Made by a program: the position numbers and the translations under genes | Notes under the pieces: generated by a model | What the model was told of the DNA's origin: nothing | Database searches by the model: none | What the model saw: only the letters and a program-made list of their open reading frames with translations | NCBI GenBank assembly: GCA_013399695.1 | Contig: VXAU01002515.1 | Coordinates: forward strand, 124,001-188,000 | Length of the DNA stretch: 64,000 nt | Origin: Formicarius rufipectus | Lineage: Eukaryota > Chordata > Aves > Passeriformes > Formicariidae | Reading direction: 5' to 3' | Shown here: one piece after another, positions 53,469 through 64,000 of the stretch | Layout of the letters: each line of letters starts with the position of its first letter | How positions within the stretch are numbered: the first letter of the stretch is position 1

Positions 53469-53697
53469 ATCATTGAATAGTTTGGGTTGGGAGGGACGTT
53501 TAGAGTTCATCTGGTCTGGTGCCCCTGCAATGAGCAGGGACATCTTCAGCTAGGTCAGGTTGCTCATAGCCCTGACCAACCTAAGCTTAGATGTTTCCAG
53601 GGATGGGGCAGCCACCACCTCTCTGGGCAACCTGTTCCAGTGCCTCTCCACCCTCACTATAAAACAATATCTTCAACTGTATCTAGTCTGATCTGGA
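53469..53697 (-). mobile_element. CR1 LINE fragment, reverse strand
   Basis: The + strand reads as reverse-complement CR1: 'tcattgaatagtttgggttg', 'tgcaatgagcagggacatc', 'caggttgctcatagccctga', 'tccagggatggggcagccac', 'ctctctgggcaacctgttcc' and 'agtgcctctccaccctcac'. It is about 230 bp, 5'-truncated, and decays into 'tatctagtctgatctgg'. Its 3' end is of the same general type as the 11-kb copy and unlike that of the 51-kb copy. Mutations are scattered, so the insertion is older. Confidence 0.94.
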
Positions 53698-54519
53698 TAT
53701 ATCTAGTTCTTAGCCTGTTGGTGAGTGGCTGATGTTGTCATGGGAAGAGAAGGGCAAGAGTTCTCCTTTGGATCAGATATTATGGATGAAGGTCACTGCT
53801 GCTCATCTCAGGAGTCTTAACAGGATCATGCAGAAGTCTTACTGTCCAGAATAACACAGCAGAGCTTGTTAAAACAGATGGCAGTGTCCAGGGCTGCTGA
53901 CGGACTGCCAGTCTGTCTTGTTAGTGTGCTGCAGGAGGCCTGCTAATTGCTTTGTGAAAATACAGATCTGCCGCCTACAGAAGTTGTTCTGTGGAGCCAA
54001 ATTTGGGTGCCTTGAGTGGTGTTAAACGTTGTGATATAATAGGATACCTAAGTGTAAGAACAAGCAGAGCTTCTTTCTTGACAGAATAAAAGTAACTGAG
54101 AGCAGAAAGGCAAAGACTGTGACGAGCACAGGCTCCTGAACGGCTCTGCCTGACCAGCAACCATGCTCTGCACTAGGCATAAGCAGTGTGGCAGATCCAT
54201 ACTCAGAAAGTCTCCACCACAGCAGACTTAGCAGAGAAACTGAGATGCTCCCCCAGAAGGTGCTTATTGGAGGCTGAGGTGATGATGGTTCTACGCCGGG
54301 GTGGAAATATAACCATAGCTTAGAGAGCAATCTGTGCCTTGAACCTGATTTCTGAAAGAACGAAGGATGAGGCTGCTCAGATAAGAGTAATAAATTTGGA
54401 TACTGTTAAGACTTTAATAGAAGAACAATTACTGGCCTGGCCAGCTGAATGTTTGCTCTTATATCCTTGTGGAATTAGTCTTTGCTGTTATTTTTTTCCT
54501 CTTGCATTTCTCCTGCCAG
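53698..54519. other. Non-coding stretch, no gene seen
   Basis: Unremarkable unique sequence between the CR1 fragment and the candidate signal-peptide exon. The last 30 bases are a strong pyrimidine tract. Confidence 0.5.
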
Positions 54520-54608
54520 AGGATTGGAAGCCAGGGATGTGGCACGTCTGCGTGGTGACAACCATCCTGCTCTGTTGTCATGCTGCAGATGAAGAGGCTC
54601 TATTGTTT
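54520..54608 (+). other. Candidate first coding exon encoding a signal peptide
   Basis: A strong acceptor (TTTTTTTCCTCTTGCATTTC then TCCTGCCAG) ends at 54519. An ATG follows at 54537 with G at -3. The frame reads MWHVCVVTTILLCCHA then ADEEALLF, a plausible secretory signal peptide: short N-region, hydrophobic VCVVTTILLCC core and small residues at the likely cleavage site. A possible donor TTT|GTAAAT at 54609 would end the exon after 24 whole codons (phase 0); without splicing the frame stops eight codons later. Signal-peptide exons of this size are common in adhesion molecules and receptors with very large introns, which would suit this gene-poor window. The donor is mediocre, no second coding exon is visible, and I do not recognise the protein. 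Confidence 0.22.
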
Positions 54609-57544
54609 GTAAATGAAGACCTTTCTGAGTATTGATAAATAACCTCTCGATGGGGAGTATGACACATGCTGGCTGGAAGAACAGGGCTCTCTAATAGTAA
54701 TATTGCCTTGAAATTACAGCCCACGTAGTTTGAGAATTATTCAGGATAATTACATTAATCTTGCTGGAGAAATGAAAAGGAACACTTTCCATTGTACCTA
54801 TTAACAAGCTCTGTTGGCCTTACATTATTTCTGAGAAGAGCCTAAAAATGGCTGAAATGATAAGAATGATTACAAAGCAGCAGTTGGGGTGGATGATGGG
54901 TGGAGGGATGAGGTCCTGGCTGTGACTCTTTGGCCAATGGGTACACACTGCTGCATCTTTTGCGGGAAAAGGAGCACGGCACAGAACTTTTGGATTAGGA
55001 ACACTGCAGCCTGCAAATGGGCCCAGGGGATCTGCAGGTTTGGACCCTAAGGAGAAAAAAGTCACTAGGAGGAGAAGGTTGCTCTGAATGCAGTTGTTAG
55101 ACATCGACCTATGCAAAGTTAAGCATGAGCCTGCTGTTGTTCTGGCATGCTGGATACTTCCATCCTCCACCCTCCTTTGTCTGCAAGTCTCCTGAGCCTG
55201 TGCAGGGGAAGGTCCCTGCCTTTGGTGATGACTTTTTGGCACTTTGATGCTTGTCTCATGCAGCAGCAGCAGAGATGTGGATGATTATAAAGTCCAGACC
55301 CTGAGCATCAGCTCTCTGGGTCTGGCCTCATAACAGCTCTGTCCTTCATCTGAACTCACACTGTGTTTTCAGCCTTGTGCAGGCAACAGACTCCTACCCT
55401 GACCTGCCATTGCCCAACTCACCTGTAAAATTGCCATGAAACCAGGACTTTTTGTTGTGTTTGCTTCTATTTGTTTGTTGTCGTACTGTTTGCTAACTCC
55501 AGATGAGTAGAAGGGGAAAATTTAGTACTCAGATCTAAATAATTCAGTGTCCTGTGAATCCACTCCGGAGTCATCTCTGCTGTTAATGGAGCTTCTTATC
55601 TGCATGAAATCCATCCTTGGGTGCCTCTCTGTGAGAGCAGCCACAGCAGGGTTAGCTCTGCCCCTCTTCCTCTTTGGTTTCCAAGAATTAGCAGATCGTG
55701 CGTCTCATAACCAGACCTATATTTATACTGCTTACTAAAGTGTAGCCATATTTATCACTGAAGAAACTAGAGCAGTGGGTGAGGATGTGGGCACTACAGG
55801 TCTGGCTGCTTCCAGCACGTGGTCATGTACACATCCACACATTCTTTTTCTCCGATTTCCTTTTCACTTGTCCAACAAGCCCCATCTCAGACCTTCGTGA
55901 GACTACTTGGTGCCCTGTGTGCCTTCAGCATTTGCAGCTGCAGCACTTAAATAGAATTTTGCCCTCTGCCATCAAATCAGACCTTTGCTCCCTGCACACA
56001 CAAAGGGATGGGTTTTCTCCCTTCAGCAAAGTATTCTACTCCTGTATCTGCTGCCAGTAGCTACACAAGTTTGGGGAACCCCTTCCTCTTCTTTTCTCAT
56101 TGCATTGCCCTCCATCCTCTCTGGATGCTCAGGGCTGGGTGAATCCATCAGGAATACCCAAAGCTGCTTTCCCTCCACTTGCTATTCCTGACCCAAAATA
56201 GTTAACTTTCTAATCTGTCAGCTCCCTTAATTCTGTGTTTAAGGAGATGGAGCTGAAATGAGTCTTGGCTTCTCCCTTTACACACAAGTACTCGGGAGAT
56301 CTCTTAAAAGAGTCCAAGTCTGAGAGAGATTTAAAATAATAATAATTAGGTAGATGTTTTCTTTCAGTTGAGACTTTAAAAATATGTAAATGTTTATATT
56401 TATTCTGTTGTGATATTTCAAGCGATTTAATGGATTCAAAAAAGTCATTTGGAGGGAAAACTCAAACAAGGGATTACTTAATTATCTCATTCAGGTATTA
56501 AAATATTCATTTTGACTTCTTCTTCCACTCCAGGTGCACACACACCTGTGTTTACATGCTGATTCTTTCTGCACATTTGATTTCCCTCATTTCTTTAGGA
56601 AGGTTTGAGGAATGCTTCAGTGAGTCCCTGGAAATCTGCACAGCATGAAAATCCCAGGTTGTGGGGTTTTTATGCGTATAGATATTATTTGTAAAATGAA
56701 ATTAGTTTTGAATATTGATAATCTAACAGTAAATAATAAATAAATTTCAGCTGCTTCTAGAAAATATTGAATGTCAAAAATGCAGAACAGGTATAAATGG
56801 AAAGAAGGGACTTTTATTCCTATCTTTTGTAGGTCTCATTTCTTAGTGAAGAAATTCATAGATTCAGGTGGATTGGATCTCCCACACAAAATGGAAGTCC
56901 CTGCATGTTGCAGTCTCCAGTTGCAAAGATATTGAAGCTTTGAGGGGGGTTAATTTGTTTTCATCTTCTCAAAGAGCTCTACTAGTTTTTTTTTAATCCT
57001 CATAACCCTGCCAGTTCTGAGAAATAATAGCAGTTACACAGGTAGTTATGTCGACATCAACTTAAGGTTTATGCTTGCAAGGTTCATATATTTTTGGTAG
57101 TGCTGGCACTAATACGAATGATAGCTCAATAACAGAAAAATAGAACAGTCCCTGAGCCACAGTTCTGATGCTTGAAGCATCTTTAAACCCTGTACCCAAA
57201 TGAGAAAGAGATAAAAACAACCTACTCAAAGTGGCTTAGCTTGAAGGAGCACTTTATGTGTTACTTGATGACAAAATACTGAGGCATTAATGCAGTTTAC
57301 AGTAAGACACCCCTGAAGTTATCAGTGAGGTTGGTGTGATGCCTGACAGATTTAATGTAAATATTTATAGACTTGGCCTAGTAATTATGCCAATGCAAAA
57401 AATGCACTATTAATGCTGTCACCTTCCCATGTCTCTACCTGCCAGCATGCTACTAGCTCACATAAATATTCTGAAGATAGAAAGTACATCACAGAAACAG
57501 AAGAGATCATTTAGATTTTTAATAAGGGATTAAGTTATCTCCAG
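54609..57544. other. Non-coding stretch, no gene seen
   Basis: AT-leaning unique sequence. A 140-codon minus-strand frame (54820-55242) lacks any recognisable feature. No repeats were identified. Confidence 0.55.
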
Positions 57545-57742
57545 CAGCGGTTTCCAGCCTGTGGTCCACAGATGTATGGGAAGCCTGTGGACTATTCCCA
57601 AGGGAACTGTGAAAAATTACAAGTAAAGAGAGTTTTCTGTAAGGTACATATAAATCTCCCTCTGTGAAATGATGACAGGAGTATGCACCACCTTTGTCAA
57701 GTATTTAGGGGTCCACACAGTGAGAAGATTTGAAAACCACTG
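57545..57742. mobile_element. hAT-like (Charlie-type) MITE fossil
   Basis: The 198-bp segment starts CAGCGGTTTCCAGCC and ends TTTGAAAACCACTG. The end's reverse complement, CAGTGGTTTTCAAA, matches the start as a terminal inverted repeat of about 13 bp with a few changes. CAGTGGTT(C/T)(T/C)CAA is the characteristic terminus of hAT-Charlie non-autonomous DNA transposons. The inner GTGGTCCACAGAT and GGGGTCCACAC motifs are also typical of that group. Flanking ATCTCCAG and ATTTACCA could be an eroded 8-bp target duplication. No transposase is encoded. Ancient and inactive. Confidence 0.68.
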
Positions 57743-60700
57743 ATTTACCATATTTGTGTAAAGAACTGAGTAATTTCAAAGTGCCATGTTTTAAATGATT
57801 TGACTATTAGTCCTGCTCAGCCAGGCTGCCATAAGCCCTGGACCACAAAGCACTGGAGCATGTGCTTAACTCAAAACACATGTCCATCCACTGAAGTTGC
57901 TGCCTATCCCATACATAACTGGTTTGCTGAATAAAGACCATGGGGAAATTTAAGACAGAAGGCACGGACTGCTATCATCTTGCAAACAGCTCTGCAGATG
58001 CCTGATTGTCTTGTACAACTGAAACTCTAATTATGTTAATCTGTAGTTCATATTTTTCTGTTTCATTTTATTTATACCAAGAGACTCCAAAGGTTTTAGG
58101 CACCATTGGTTTCAGCCATTACTGGCTGCCAACCCAAAGAGTATTATCTTTGCTGTGGCAGCTCGTTTAGGAGACTCTCTCTTAGCTACATGGATAGGTC
58201 TCCTGATTTCTGATCCAAAAGTCTGTGGTTTCTGTTCTTGCATGAGCTGACTCCTCACAAGCTGTGCAAATATGTGTGAAATGCTATCCCCAGTGGTTGT
58301 TGTGTGTGCTGCTTGTGTGCGTGATTCTGTTGAAAGTCTGAAAAACTGAGGCAAGATAACCGTGTGGCTTCATATCATCCTGTCCTCTGCAAAATGGAAT
58401 CATAGCCTGAATCCATCCCCACTGGAGCCAGCTGGGAGGCTGGTCCAGGTTGCCCATGTCTGGCCTGTGCACATTGCCAGGGCACGTGGGCAGTATTGAT
58501 GACTGATGTGTGGCTCTGGGCAGCAGAAAGAAAAGGGCATTTTGATAGTAGAGCAGAGTGCAGGAGGAAGCCATGCTTGGTGTAACCACAGCAGGTTGGA
58601 TGGATGAAGAACTGCAGGCTTTCCATACAAGAAACCCATGGGGGTTTTATCAGATCTCGTTGCTGGTGGGTGAAAGGCAAATCTCAGCTCCCTGTGGGTA
58701 AATGAGTCCTTGCTATGGATGAAACCCACAGTCCATGGAAGTCAGCAGGATTCCTGCTGCCTCCAAAGAGCTCTGGATCAGACCACACATAGGGCTCTCA
58801 ATTACTTCTAATCACAGCTGCATTTATCCCTTGTAAACACTTCACCTGGCCTGCACACTTCTGGAAATCACAGGACAGAATAACCCGAGAGAAGTGGAGT
58901 GCACAGTTTTGAAAAGGAACATTAGGAGGGAAAAATATCTCTCTCTCTTTAAATTGTCTCTTTTCTATATTGTTACCTTGACAACTCTGCTGCTGTGTTT
59001 CATCTTTGGTGGGACTTAGCTGTGGTGGAATAAGGGGGACATCCATGTGCGTTTCCACATCTACTCCAGCTCTGCTTCCCAGGCATATGCCAGGGGCAGG
59101 GCATCCCGAGCTGCAGAGCCCGCGATCGCTACCTTGACCCATGGTGCTGTCCGGAAATGATTACAGATATTAAGAACTGGGACCCATTCTGATTAAAGGT
59201 AGAATATTCTATCTTCTATTTCTGAAGCCAATGCTGGAGTAATGTTAATGCTCTTTAAAAGGAGATGCAAGGTGCTTAAAATGTTTTAAGGGTTAGGACA
59301 GCTGGAAAGCAGAGAGGGATGAAAGTACTCAAGAATAGTTGTATTATTTTTAGTATAAGCAGATACAGGAGTATATGTCAAGATTAGGATGCAGTTCTGA
59401 TGTGCTGAACTGAGTCTAGAGATGCTAAAAATATGCTTTCTTTTTCTCATAGTTTTACAAGAGACAGAGTCAAAGGTAAGAGAAGAGTAGTGGTGAACTG
59501 AAATTTTAATTCCTCTGCTTCCTTACTTGTTGGGATTTGGCGAAGCCAACTCTTCACCTGGGCACCCGTGACCCACCGATCCTAGCAAAACACAGGAGGC
59601 AGGGCAAGGTGTTATCTGTGGGAATGGGATCCTTCCCACCCCCTTCTTCCTTTTCCCAAAGAAAATCACCACCAACATAATCCCTTTATTCTTTTTAGCT
59701 GAAATGGCTGGTTCAATAGCTGGGAAGGCAAGACAGGCAGACTCTGGAGCCGAGTGCGGATGGGGGTGTCTGTGTCTGAGTGTGTGCACAGAGAAGGGGG
59801 CTTTAATGCAAAACACATGTGTTTTCAATTGCTCTCTGGAGCCAGCCCAGTAGCTGTAACTTGGTCTGACAAAGCCTTATTGAAGTACAGACAGTGTGGT
59901 TTCAAAGCAGTTAGAAAAAGAACGGGAATGCTGTTCAGGAAATTCTTCAGGCATGGGCAGGGACTTGGCTGCAATTCTGCTGTTGGAAAATCTGACAGGG
60001 GCAGCTCATGAGCACAGGCCAGGCCTCGTGCTGCTCCAAACGCTGTGCTGCATCTTCCCCAGCCTCCCGCACGCTCCGGGGGCTCATCCACCACTGAGGG
60101 AGAGGTAAGAGCTGCCGTGCTCCGTCCTGCTGCACTTGGGGGGGATTTTGCTGTTCTTTTGTGCTCCTGCAAAGGGGCTTCTTGCTCTCAGACGGTTGTT
60201 TAGAGCAAAAAANATGAGAAGTTGTGGGCATATTTGTGAAGGGTTGGGAGCAGTGTGAGGTTGGGTGGTGGTTTCTGGCTAAATTTGTGTCGATAGTAAT
60301 GCTGCAGGCAAAGCAACACCCGCGCTGCGTCTCTGGCTGAGGGAACACTGTACCCAAAGAATCCCAAACTTTTTCATTTTGGGGAATTAGTAAATATATA
60401 ACCTGAAGCCATGGAAAGATTGGCTCTGTACCATGTGTCACTCACAGATCTGGATGAAAAATGCTATTCGGTCATGATAAATACATTTATAAGTACATTG
60501 AATTGTAGTTGTTTAATGAGTTGAAAACATGTTTGTCTAGAGGTTGTTGGGCAATTCTGAGTACAGAGAGTTTGGGAAGAGAGGCAGTCACTCAGTAATA
60601 ATCATTGCCTTGTGATTTCTTTGCATATTTTTTCCTGCATTTTATAAAGCATGAGCAAACTGCAACAGACAGCACAATCAGAAGCCACATAGATCAGATA

Positions 60701-63700
60701 AGAAGGAAAAACATTAATTTAGGGGCTGTTCTATCTGCAACTTCTATTTTGCTTTTCTTTCCCCAAATAACTTAAGAAACATTTATGATGAAAAAATTCA
60801 CTCTCTCTTGCGGAGCCTGCCAGATTTAGGCAATGTTCTCTCATCCTTTTAGTTGCAGCATTAAAGCTTGTCTTGCCTTTGCAGAGATATCAGCACCTTA
60901 TATGGCAGGCTGAGGCTCAGGAGTTTGGGAACGTGTGTTCGTCAAGGGCTGGAGGTGTCAGGAGGGGAGTCCACCTCGTGTCGCTTCACAAACTTCCTTG
61001 CCTCTGCCACTGACTCTTCCTCGGATTTTCAGAGTAATGCTATTTGATATGTTGAAAATGCTTTCATCTGCGTTTTCTGGTGGTGTTGGATTTTTTTCCT
61101 TTCAACAAGGAATGAATGAAGGATATTAAATTATACTGTGGGACAGTGCTAAGCGTTTCTGACTGGTTCATGGGAGTAGACCCACAGTTTGCTTTGCCTG
61201 CATCCACCAGGACTGCACAGGCAGGGCTCAACCAGTCATTCATCTTGGCAATCCAAAAAATTCAGTGACAAGGGGAGGTTCCCCATCAAAGGGCATCAGA
61301 TTCAGTATGTGGCAGGCCCAGAATTTTCTCCCACTAATGCTGTTGAAGCATGTTACGTTGGCTGGAACCAAGTGAGGGCTTTGTGGGGTGCAGAAAGGGC
61401 ATCCTACAAGAGATACGGATTTACTGTGACTTCCTGGAGGCTGATGGGGGCAAAGGGAACAAGAAGGATAGGGATGAGCTGTGGAAAGGGAAGGCATATG
61501 ATGTAAATGAAGAGGCTTCATATGCTCAAAGTTTGCTTTGCATAAAATACACCTGCAGTGAAAACGCTGCATTAAATGAAGGTCTCATGTGATCTGGATG
61601 GCTTGAGCCTTCACGGGCTGCCATCTTACCCTGCAGACTTGGAGCTCTATTGCTTTTCTCAGCAGCTGTTAATTTAGGCACCCAGTCAGCCTATTATCTT
61701 CTTTACTGCTGGTTATAAGCTTCTTTTAAAAAACATAAAATTCAAGTTCCTGCCTCTGATTGTCCAGCATCCCACCACCCAAATCTGATCATCAGCATTG
61801 AAGAGCCAGAGAGATGAAGAGACTGGAGTATGTGTGTGTTAACCAGCAGCAGCCAGGGCTGCACTGATGTGGAGGTGCTCCGGACCCAGGGGTGTGTGAG
61901 ACATGCAGTGCAGGTATTTTATCAGGTGTGGAACCAGTCTGGATCATGGGATGTCCCGAGTACCCAGCTCCTGATGGGACCGTAGTGGAGACACTGGTGT
62001 GTGGGTGTGAGTCCAGGACGGGCAGGAGAAGCTCTTTGCAATGCCCTGCGCTGGGTTGGTTGAGGGAGTTGTTTCCTCCCTAAATCTAGCAGCTGGTCCT
62101 GAGCCTCCCTTGTCAGAAGTGACCTTTCTGCAGCTCCACCTTGGTGAAGTATTCAAGCTTTGTTTTGAATCCAGGATTGAATGGTGTGTGCATGTGTGGG
62201 CAGAGTGCAGAGGGTCTCTTGATCTTGGAAGCATGTAGATAAGAGAGCCATTAGCACATCCTAATACATGTACTCCTTCTCCCAGTCCTTTCCAGGAGCA
62301 AACCAGAATGCAAATGCATCTGTGCAAAAGAACAAACAGACGAGCACAGAGGGCACATCATGTGGAGGGGAGATGGTGGAGGGAGGATGTAGTAGAGCAA
62401 GTTTTAACTTGTATGAGCAGGATCACTGCAGAGACTGTACTCTGGATCCTGGCACATGCTCAAGCCCACAGTTCTCAACTGGTGCCATGCTGGTTGGATT
62501 CCAGCCGTATCCATGCTATAATCCTGCTTTGCACATTCCTCCAAGCCATCTCTCTTCTTGGTGCTGTGGGGTGAGAGCGTGTTGGGGCAGAAGTCTGCGA
62601 AGCATCACCTCCTTTAGCTTGCTCTCTGATTAGAGCTCAGTTGATGATATCCCTCGTTCTGTTCCCAGAGCCTCCTGCCGTAACACCTGCTGTTGGCTAT
62701 TTTGGGGTAGTTCTCATATTTGTTCACCCTGCTTTGAGACACTCTGGTGGGAAAAAGCTTTTATAAACTTGGCACTGATGGACAGAGACTTGTGATTGCT
62801 TCGCATCTCTGAGTGGTGCAAAGGAGCCGGTATGTGAATGCAGCAGAGCTGCTGTGGTGTTTTCATGCAGCGTGAACATGTCGCAACAAATTGGGGGCAT
62901 TTTGTGAAAGACATTCTCTGCTGACTGACTCAATACATAAAAGAACTCACTGCATAAGCTTCTTCTTCCATGCTAACTTTCTGTTTTCTTCTTAATTCTG
63001 AAAAAGTATGGACAAGGTAGCTATCAAGAAAAAAAGTAAAAAATTTAGAAGAGACTCTCATAAATAAGGAAGCAGACGTGTTTCTCTCCTTCTCAGAGAA
63101 GCAAAAGTACCATCACATAGCTGACAGACTCTTGCAGCATAATAAAATACCACTTTTGGTTTAGGGGATACTATTCAGAGATGGAGCTGCCTGTTACTTT
63201 GTTTTTTTCTGGCAAAATCTAATAGGTTTAAAGTTTTACTGTAAGTGCTCCTTGAACGCAGAGAAGTGCCAGGGCAGAGCAGAAGTCCCATATTCAGCTT
63301 ATTGGTTGAGTCCATCTACTCAAAGCTACTGGTCTATAAACTGAGGTTTTTCAGTGCACTTGTCCTGAAGCACATTTATTGTTGAAATGCTGTCAGCCCT
63401 GGCAACTGGGGAAATTACATGAGCTTGCAAGATGTTGGAGGTAGGGGGTAGGCCTGGAGCACTGAGGGATCTGGATGAGATATGCTTTACCAGGAATTGA
63501 ATCCCCAATGTCTCCCCAGCTGACTGTGCTGAGTCCAGCTTCCACAAGATACAAGAGGTGGGGATGGGAAAAGAGGTATTTTCCAGTGCAGTGTTTCTTG
63601 TATTTTCCAGAGCATGCTGTGATGGACTGTGCAGACCAGAAAAAGCTTGTTGATGTGCTTAGGTTTGCCAGAATCTAGATATTTGAAGAACCTTACATGT

Positions 63701-64000
63701 GATGTACCCCACTGATGGAGAATAGTCATAAAAGATGAGAACATTCCTTAGGATGTTTCTTTTTACTTTTTGTCTCTCTGGCCATGTATCACATAGTGCT
63801 GATATCTGAGAAGTGGGCATTGAGTGATGATGGCCTTACCACCTCATGGAAGATCTGCTCCCTGTGTGGAGGGATGGGAACTGCTGACAGCAGCAGAGGA
63901 TGAAGAGTTCAGCTTTGGAGACACCAGTGGCAGTGACAAAGGCCACATGGACAGAGTCATCAGGGTAGAAGAGGACAGTTTAATGGGTTAGATGATCCTG
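57743..64000. other. Non-coding stretch, no gene seen
   Basis: About 6 kb without a confident gene or transposon. The GC content and CpG count rise slightly between 59.1 and 60.4 kb, including an 8-bp palindrome GCGATCGC at 59122-59129. There is one ambiguous base in an A-run (60213). Splice-like signals around 59699-60104 are discussed among rejected items. The last 30 bases faintly resemble a CR1 3' end but are cut by the window edge. Confidence 0.5.

Noticed and set aside
59699..60104. Possible 406-bp + strand exon (acceptor TTTATTCTTTTTAG, donor GAGAG|GTAAGA)
   Set aside because: Signals are decent, but the ATG-started frame stops after about 49 codons with no recognisable product, and such pairs arise by chance; no further support.
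63960..64000. Possible start of another CR1 3' end ('ggttagatgatcctg')
   Set aside because: Only a short, imperfect resemblance, and the diagnostic terminal sequence would lie beyond the window edge.
1..64000. CRISPR arrays, prokaryotic operons, phage or toxin-antitoxin systems
   Set aside because: No regularly spaced repeats and no coding density; the sequence is clearly vertebrate non-coding DNA with CR1 retroelements.

Overview
The window reads as non-coding vertebrate DNA, most likely from a bird. It is AT-leaning and largely CpG-poor. It carries three recognisable CR1 LINE fragments, the retroelement that dominates bird and reptile genomes, and I saw no L1, Alu or B1 sequence. Stop codons are dense in all six frames. 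The longest open frames are about 150-190 codons, which is close to chance for 64 kb, and none has a domain or family signature I recognise. I found no bacterial-style operons, CRISPR array, rRNA gene or functional tRNA gene. I could not determine the species or the neighbouring gene.

Layout. Positions 1-5180 are featureless apart from a 12-bp-stem inverted repeat (736-768), a 21-T run and three POU-octamer matches. Positions 5183-5690 form a CpG-rich island. It contains a minus-strand tRNA-like segment with A and B boxes spaced as in a class II (Leu/Ser) tRNA, best read as an unidentified SINE head. A perfect 41-bp tandem duplication lies at 7691-7772. A 5'-truncated CR1 on the + strand lies at 10917-11299. 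From 11.3 to 51 kb the sequence is long intron-like or intergenic DNA with simple repeats, including a 183-bp stretch of only G and T (40988-41170). It also holds two degraded MIR-like SINE fossils (about 37.8 and 41.6 kb), small tandem duplications (32.9, 48.4 and 49.7 kb) and weak candidate exons at 35.4 and 50.8 kb. Two minus-strand CR1 fragments of different 3'-end types lie 1.7 kb apart at 51.35-51.79 and 53.47-53.70 kb. A candidate exon at 54520-54608 could encode a signal peptide. A 198-bp hAT-like MITE lies at 57545-57742. The rest, to 64000, is unassigned.

How the parts fit together: nothing here forms a demonstrable gene system. The most economical reading is a gene desert or the interior of one or more very long introns. 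I did not find a convincing novel biological system. The items most worth checking are the CpG-rich tRNA-like element near 5.2-5.7 kb and the signal-peptide-like candidate exon near 54.5 kb.
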